NCBI RefSeq assembly: GCF_018373335.1 | Contig: NZ_JAHAHH010000075.1 | Location: 1-6,101, forward strand | Reading direction: 5' to 3' | DNA from: Negativicoccus succinicivorans | GTDB taxonomy: Bacteria; Bacillota; Negativicutes; Veillonellales; Negativicoccaceae | DNA length: 6,101 nucleotides | Shown here: piece after piece, positions 1 to 3,153 of the stretch | How the letters are laid out: each line of letters begins with the position of its first letter | Numbering within the stretch: position 1 is the stretch's first letter | Program-made: the position numbers and the translations under genes | The notes under the pieces: model-generated | What the model saw: only the letters and a program-made list of their open reading frames with translations | Database searches by the model: none | Told to the model about the DNA's origin: nothing

Positions 1-247
1 GCATATCGAGCGTCCACGCAGGTATGCTTTCAGGCAGCTCACTGTAAAGCGCGCCGAGCCGCGTGAGATTCCCGCCTGTGCCGACAGCATTGCCGCCGAT
101 GATCGCATCGACATGCGGGCGATTGGCATCATTCCACAGCTTTGTCATTACGGCCGCTGCCAATTTTTCCGGAGGTGTGTAACGAAGACTGCCGCCGGAA
201 ACGCCAATCGGCGTGCGGCGGCAGTCGACAAGATAAACTTCGCGCAT
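1..247 (-). CDS. Thiolase family protein (acetyl-CoA acetyltransferase-like), N-terminal part only
   Basis: The first 82 residues of a thiolase are present; the rest lies beyond base 1. Thiolases make or cleave beta-ketoacyl-CoA using acetyl-CoA, in the cytoplasm. The N-terminus has the family pattern V-Y-L-V-D-x-x-R-T-P-I-G (residues 4-15), then G-G-S-L (18-21), and later the I-I-G-G-N and L-P-E-S-I-P-A-W-T-L-D segments (49-53, 71-81). The nucleophilic cysteine, expected around residue 85-90, is just outside, so activity cannot be judged. The ATG at 247-245 lies one base after the bioY stop (TAA T ATG). No good Shine-Dalgarno precedes it, which suggests translational coupling to bioY. It is third in the putative BirA-controlled operon. 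A thiolase beside bioY recalls the B. subtilis yhfU-yhfT-yhfS cluster (BioY homologue, acyl-CoA ligase, thiolase). The family call is firm; substrate and chain length are unknown. Confidence 0.85.
   Translation of the reverse strand, partial: MREVYLVDCRRTPIGVSGGSLRYTPPEKLAAAVMTKLWNDANRPHVDAIIGGNAVGTGGNLTRLGALYSELPESIPAWTLDM
187..226 (-). repeat. Strong hairpin inside the start of the thiolase reading frame
   Basis: GACTGCCGCC (187-196) is the exact reverse complement of GGCGGCAGTC (217-226), giving a 10-bp outer stem. Inside it, ACGCC (201-205) pairs with GGCGT (210-214) around a 4-nt loop (206-209). An internal loop of 4 and 2 nt separates the two stems. In the thiolase mRNA it begins about 21 nt after the start codon. 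No T-run follows on the minus strand, so it is not a classical intrinsic terminator. It lies over the conserved D-C-R-R-T-P-I-G-V-S-G-G-S residues, so some of the symmetry may come from Arg/Gly codons. A role in mRNA stability or in coupling to bioY translation is possible but unproven. Confidence 0.5.
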
Positions 248-248
248 A

Positions 249-770
249 TTACACTCGAATCTTCAAGGCAATAAAAGCGGCGACAATGGTTTTTAAAATA
301 TCGCCCGGAATAAACGGTAACGCACCTGCTACGATGGCCGGCCAGAGATCCAGATGCAGCACGATCATCATGCCGAGGACACCGCCGATATAGGTAATCG
401 GGATACCGATGAAGACGCCCGCCGCTACGTAGCGCCAGAACGAACGCGCCTTACCTTTGAACAGGCTGACCAACGGATAGGCAACCATAAATGCGAAAAT
501 GAAACCGCCGGTCGGACCGAATACCTTACCCAAGCCGCCAACGCCGCCGGTGAAGACCGGCAATCCTGCCGCACCGCACAAAGTATAAACAACGCAAACA
601 ATCAGAGTTTGCTTCGGCGGCAATAAAAAAGCGGTCAAGTTAAAGACCAGGGTTGTCGCGGTAATCATGGCGGGGGTAAAGGGTAAGGGAATGACAATGT
701 AGGCGGCTACGAACAGAAGCGCGACCAGCAAGGCCATCTTGGTTAAATCACGTGCTGTTAAAGAACTCAT
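249..770 (-). CDS. bioY: Biotin ECF transporter substrate-binding component BioY
   Basis: A 173-residue integral membrane protein of normal BioY length. BioY is the S-component that captures biotin and works with an ECF module (two ATPases and EcfT) at the cytoplasmic membrane. About six hydrophobic segments are visible: residues 12-28, 36-50, 54-70, 86-104, 113-138 and 144-169. The family signature is P-V-F-T-G-G-x-G-G-L-G followed by G-P-T-G-G-F (71-90). A C-terminal G-D-I-L-K (156-160) matches the Asp/Lys pair I recall as contacting biotin in BioY structures. No ATPase or EcfT gene is seen here, so it probably uses a shared energy module encoded elsewhere (group II type). The start at 770 is chosen because ATGA overlaps the upstream stop by 4 nt and AAAGGAG lies 7 nt before it (bases 778-784). 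The frame is open further upstream, but that would overlap the previous gene heavily. Second gene of the leftward operon. Confidence 0.95.
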   Translation of the reverse strand: MSSLTARDLTKMALLVALLFVAAYIVIPLPFTPAMITATTLVFNLTAFLLPPKQTLIVCVVYTLCGAAGLPVFTGGVGGLGKVFGPTGGFIFAFMVAYPLVSLFKGKARSFWRYVAAGVFIGIPITYIGGVLGMMIVLHLDLWPAIVAGALPFIPGDILKTIVAAFIALKIRV

Positions 771-1285
771 TTTGCAACTCCTTTGGTAAATGATAGTGTA
801 AAGGCAAGTCCGAATGTTGTATACGCTTGCACCATTGCGCCGTTGGTTATTAAATAAATAGAAGTATTGCTTTTTACGGCATGATGAAAGCGCATGTCGC
901 AGGAAACTACATCGCGGTGCTCTTGAAGCCAGGCGGTCAACATCTGATACCCCGGCACCACAGGACAATCTCCCTGATGGATTGGGTTGGTGTCATTCAT
1001 GGCATCGACAAACGCATGCACTTCGGTGGCACTAAATGAGCGCCAAAGCAGAGCGTTTTGCGGAATCGCATCCGCATGCTTCGCGTGTGGATGCGGTGCA
1101 CCGGCAAGCAAAGTCATCACGAGCGTACCTTCCGCATTGCTGACCGTCACGGTAGCGGCGTTACGGCGAGTGCGAACTTCGGCATGAGAAGCGGCAGGCG
1201 TCAGCGTCAGACGCAAACGACCGATTACAACCTCCGCCGTGAGACCGGTTTCCAAACGACAGGCGGTTTTGTACAATGAGTGCAT
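767..1285 (-). CDS. Small hotdog-fold protein, MaoC-like acyl dehydratase family
   Basis: A 172-residue soluble protein. Residues 84-120 carry the only clear family signal: F-S-A-T-E-V-H-A-F-V-D-A-M-N-D-T-N-P-I-H. This resembles the MaoC/(R)-specific enoyl-CoA hydratase motif, in which the Asp and His (here D98 and H103) are catalytic. Soon afterwards comes P-V-V-P-G-Y-Q-M-L, shorter than the usual MaoC linker and reminiscent of the P-V-x-P-G turn of FabZ. Residues 1-80 are poorly conserved to my eye and could be a second, degenerate hotdog half. The likely reaction is hydration or dehydration of an acyl thioester, but the substrate is unknown and a non-catalytic thioester-binding role is possible. 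The start at 1285 is supported by AAGGAGA 6 nt upstream. The in-frame ATG at 1307 overlaps the -10 box and is unlikely. First gene of the leftward operon; its stop overlaps the bioY start. Confidence 0.7.
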   Translation of the reverse strand: MHSLYKTACRLETGLTAEVVIGRLRLTLTPAASHAEVRTRRNAATVTVSNAEGTLVMTLLAGAPHPHAKHADAIPQNALLWRSFSATEVHAFVDAMNDTNPIHQGDCPVVPGYQMLTAWLQEHRDVVSCDMRFHHAVKSNTSIYLITNGAMVQAYTTFGLAFTLSFTKGVAK

Positions 1286-1290
1286 ATGGA

Positions 1291-1297
1291 TCTCCTT
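1291..1297 (-). promoter_or_regulatory. Ribosome binding site of the hotdog gene
   Basis: Minus-strand AAGGAGA lies 5 nt before the ATG at 1285. It decides the start, because in-frame start codons further upstream lie within or before the promoter. With transcription expected to begin near base 1301, the leader is only about 16 nt, so there is no room for a riboswitch. Confidence 0.75.
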
Positions 1298-1307
1298 TAC
1301 TTGAGAC

Positions 1308-1336
1308 ATTATAACGAAGATTTCAAGAATAGTCAA
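1308..1336 (-). promoter_or_regulatory. Sigma-A type promoter of the hotdog-bioY-thiolase operon
   Basis: On the minus strand, TTGACT (1336-1331) is followed after exactly 17 bp by a perfect TATAAT (1313-1308). Five of six bases match the -35 consensus and all six the -10 consensus. The transcription start is expected near base 1301, just upstream of the hotdog gene's ribosome binding site. The -35 box lies inside one half-site of the putative BirA operator, so repressor binding would block RNA polymerase. Confidence 0.8.
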
Positions 1337-1361
1337 CAAAACTAAGTGTATTAGTTTACAA
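1330..1361. promoter_or_regulatory. Putative BirA (biotin repressor) operator
   Basis: The inverted repeat TAGTCAACA (1330-1338), 14 bp, AGTTTACAA (1353-1361) resembles the BirA operator, which as I recall has the form TTGTTAACC, about 14-16 bp, GGTTTACAA. The right half matches 8 of 9 positions and the left half 6 of 9. It overlaps the -35 box of the promoter that reads into bioY, the expected position for repression by BirA-biotinyl-AMP. Location, spacing and the downstream biotin transporter gene all agree. BirA itself is not in the window. Confidence 0.65.
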
Positions 1362-1403
1362 TAGAACTGACGTATCTGTCTCAACGTTACCCAAAAAGTT
1401 GCA

Positions 1404-1412
1404 TGTTATAAT
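1404..1412 (+). promoter_or_regulatory. Extended -10 promoter for the nucleoside kinase-dnaE operon
   Basis: TGTTATAAT combines a TGn extension with a perfect TATAAT at 1407-1412. The region 15-19 bp upstream (around 1383-1390) has no good -35 hexamer, which is tolerable with an extended -10. Transcription would start near 1418-1420, giving a leader of about 40 nt before the ATG at 1460. A weaker alternative is TTGCAT (1399-1404) with CTTAAT (1422-1427). The putative BirA operator lies more than 40 bp upstream and would not obviously block this promoter. Confidence 0.55.
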
Positions 1413-1448
1413 AATAAGTAACTTAATGAACTGCGTGAGACGAATGAC

Positions 1449-1454
1449 GGGAGG
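1449..1454 (+). promoter_or_regulatory. Ribosome binding site of the nucleoside kinase gene
   Basis: GGGAGG ends 5 nt before the ATG at 1460, which fixes that codon as the start. Confidence 0.8.
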
Positions 1455-1459
1455 TAAAA

Positions 1460-3130
1460 ATGCTTACACTACAATATCAGGGACAAACTCTGAATGTACC
1501 TGAGGGTACCACCGTGGGGGCGGTCTGGGAAAGCGTTAGGGAAACGGCCCCGGGGGCAGTATTCGCATTGGTGGACGGGCGGACTCTCGACTTCACAGCC
1601 TCTTTGCAACATGATGCCGTCATCAGTTTCGAGTCGTTACAATCTCCTATCGGCAATCGTGCGTACCAGAGGACTTTGATTATGCTGATGGCGATGGCTG
1701 TTCGTGAATTGTATCCGGATGCCAGAGTGCAGATTGAACACTCCCTCGGGCGCGCCTTATACGGACAGATTATTCAGGATCGACCGACAACAATTTCTCA
1801 AATACAAAAAATTGAAGATCGAATGCACGAAATTGTGAAGGAAGGTCGACCGATCATTAAACAGACGGAAAGTAAAGAGGAAGCGATTGCGTATTGTCAA
1901 AAGTCGGGACGCCTGCGCGCAGTGGAACGTCTGCAGGCGCTTCGTCCGAACCAGATTTATCTTTACCGTTGCGACGATTATGTTGACTTTTATTTCGGTC
2001 CGTTATTGCAAGATATGAGTCAGGTAAATGTGTTTGATGTCGTCCATTACGCGCCGGGATTTTTACTGCGCTTTCCTAATATTTATTCGGCGCATGCTTT
2101 GCCTGAATATGTGGAATTGCGTGAGTTTGCACGCGTCTTTTTTGAAGCGACGAACTGGAGCGAACGGGTCGGATGTCGCTATGTAGGGGATTTAAATCGC
2201 GCGATTGCCGACGGTCGTATTAAAGAGATTATTGCCATGGCGGAAGCGCTGCATGAAAAACAGCTGGCGCAAATTGCCGACCGTGTCGCGGAAAGTCGAC
2301 CCGGTATTCGGTTAATTACGATCGCCGGACCGTCTTCGGCGGGGAAAACGACCACTACGCGGCGACTGATGGTACAAATGCAGGTCAACGGTATTCAGCC
2401 GGTAATGATTTCTCTGGACGATTATTACTATAGTTTGGATGATCGTCCGCGGACAGACGATGATGAGATCGATCATGAATCCGTTGACGCGTTGGACACG
2501 GCGCTTTTGGAACGGCAGCTGACGGCTCTTTTGGCAGGGGAACCCGTAAAGCTTTCCCGCTATGATTTTGTTCACGGTAAGCAATATTTTGCGGAGCGGG
2601 AAACCACCTTGCATCCTGATCAGCCGATCATTTTGGAAGGACTGCATGCGCTGAATCCGAGCGTTTCGCGTGCCGTACCTGCCTATCAGAGGCTGCATCT
2701 TTACCTGGGCGCGTTGACGCAGTTGACCATCAGCGATCACAATCGAATTTCCACTACGGACACCCGTTTATTGCGTCGTATGGTCCGTGACAATCAGTTT
2801 CGTGCGCACAGTGCGGAAGAGACACTGAAAATTTGGCGGAATGTACGCTTTGGCGAAGAATCCTATATTTTCCCTTTCCAGGAAGAAGCGGATATTATTT
2901 TCAATACGGCGCTGTTGTATGAACTTCCGGTACTTAAGGTGTTGGCGGAGCCGCTTTTAAAAGCGATTCCGAATACTTCACCGGTGGCTAATGAGGCGCA
3001 CCGTTTACTTGAGTTTTTAAATGTTTTTGAGCCACTGAATCCGGCGATGGTACCGTCGAATTCGATTTTACGTGAATTTATCGGCACGGCGGGACATGAC
3101 CAATGTGTACCGCAGACATCAATAGTGTAA
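1460..3130 (+). CDS. Nucleoside kinase with TGS and ThrRS-like domains (uridine kinase/phosphoribulokinase family)
   Basis: A 556-residue cytoplasmic protein, often annotated uridine kinase, expected to phosphorylate a nucleoside with ATP or GTP. Three modules are visible. Residues 1-62 resemble a TGS domain. Residues about 65-250 resemble the second additional domain of threonyl-tRNA synthetase (I-E-H-S-L-G at 92-97, F-G-P-L at 179-182, H-Y-A-P-G-F at 196-201). Residues about 283-485 are the kinase: P-loop G-P-S-S-A-G-K-T (290-297), S-L-D-D-Y-Y (318-323), R-Y-D-F (367-370), and the I-I-L-E-G-L-H strand (390-396). After that come T-D-x-R-L-L-R-R-M-V-R-D and G-E-E-S-Y-I-F-P-F-Q-E-E-A-D, strongly typical of this subfamily. 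The ThrRS-like part keeps only one of the expected metal ligands (H94), so editing activity is unlikely. The kinase fold is certain; the true substrate and the job of the N-terminal half are not known to me. Upstream partner of dnaE, 23 bp apart. Confidence 0.93.
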   Translation: MLTLQYQGQTLNVPEGTTVGAVWESVRETAPGAVFALVDGRTLDFTASLQHDAVISFESLQSPIGNRAYQRTLIMLMAMAVRELYPDARVQIEHSLGRALYGQIIQDRPTTISQIQKIEDRMHEIVKEGRPIIKQTESKEEAIAYCQKSGRLRAVERLQALRPNQIYLYRCDDYVDFYFGPLLQDMSQVNVFDVVHYAPGFLLRFPNIYSAHALPEYVELREFARVFFEATNWSERVGCRYVGDLNRAIADGRIKEIIAMAEALHEKQLAQIADRVAESRPGIRLITIAGPSSAGKTTTTRRLMVQMQVNGIQPVMISLDDYYYSLDDRPRTDDDEIDHESVDALDTALLERQLTALLAGEPVKLSRYDFVHGKQYFAERETTLHPDQPIILEGLHALNPSVSRAVPAYQRLHLYLGALTQLTISDHNRISTTDTRLLRRMVRDNQFRAHSAEETLKIWRNVRFGEESYIFPFQEEADIIFNTALLYELPVLKVLAEPLLKAIPNTSPVANEAHRLLEFLNVFEPLNPAMVPSNSILREFIGTAGHDQCVPQTSIV

Positions 3131-3140
3131 TCGGTATAAG

Positions 3141-3148
3141 AGAGGAGG
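3141..3148 (+). promoter_or_regulatory. Ribosome binding site of dnaE
   Basis: AGAGGAGG ends 5 nt before the ATG at 3154. It lies in the short 23-bp gap after the kinase stop. I see no terminator or promoter in that gap, which supports co-transcription. Confidence 0.85.
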
Positions 3149-3153
3149 CGACC

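Noticed and set aside
187..226. The thiolase hairpin as an intrinsic terminator
   Set aside because: No run of T follows on the minus strand and it lies inside a coding frame.
771..968. Upstream extension of the bioY frame to an earlier in-frame ATG at 968
   Set aside because: It would overlap the hotdog gene by about 200 bp and add residues unlike BioY; the ATG at 770 has a good ribosome binding site and the usual BioY N-terminus.
142..1279. Plus-strand open frames opposite the thiolase, bioY and hotdog genes
   Set aside because: They are antisense shadows with no recognisable domains, while the minus-strand products match known families.
1286..1384. Upstream extension of the hotdog gene to in-frame ATGs at 1384 or 1307
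   Set aside because: These codons precede or overlap the promoter -35/-10 and the operator, and would not be in the mRNA.
1386..1422. GTTAC (1386-1390) and GTAAC (1418-1422) flanking the kinase -10 box, plus a small TAAGT-A-ACTTA palindrome at 1415-1425
   Set aside because: Five-base matches in an AT-rich leader are expected by chance; I could not tie them to a known regulator.
1286..1459. A riboswitch or small RNA in the divergent intergenic region
   Set aside because: The space is taken up by two promoters and an operator, and both leaders (about 16 and 40 nt) are too short.
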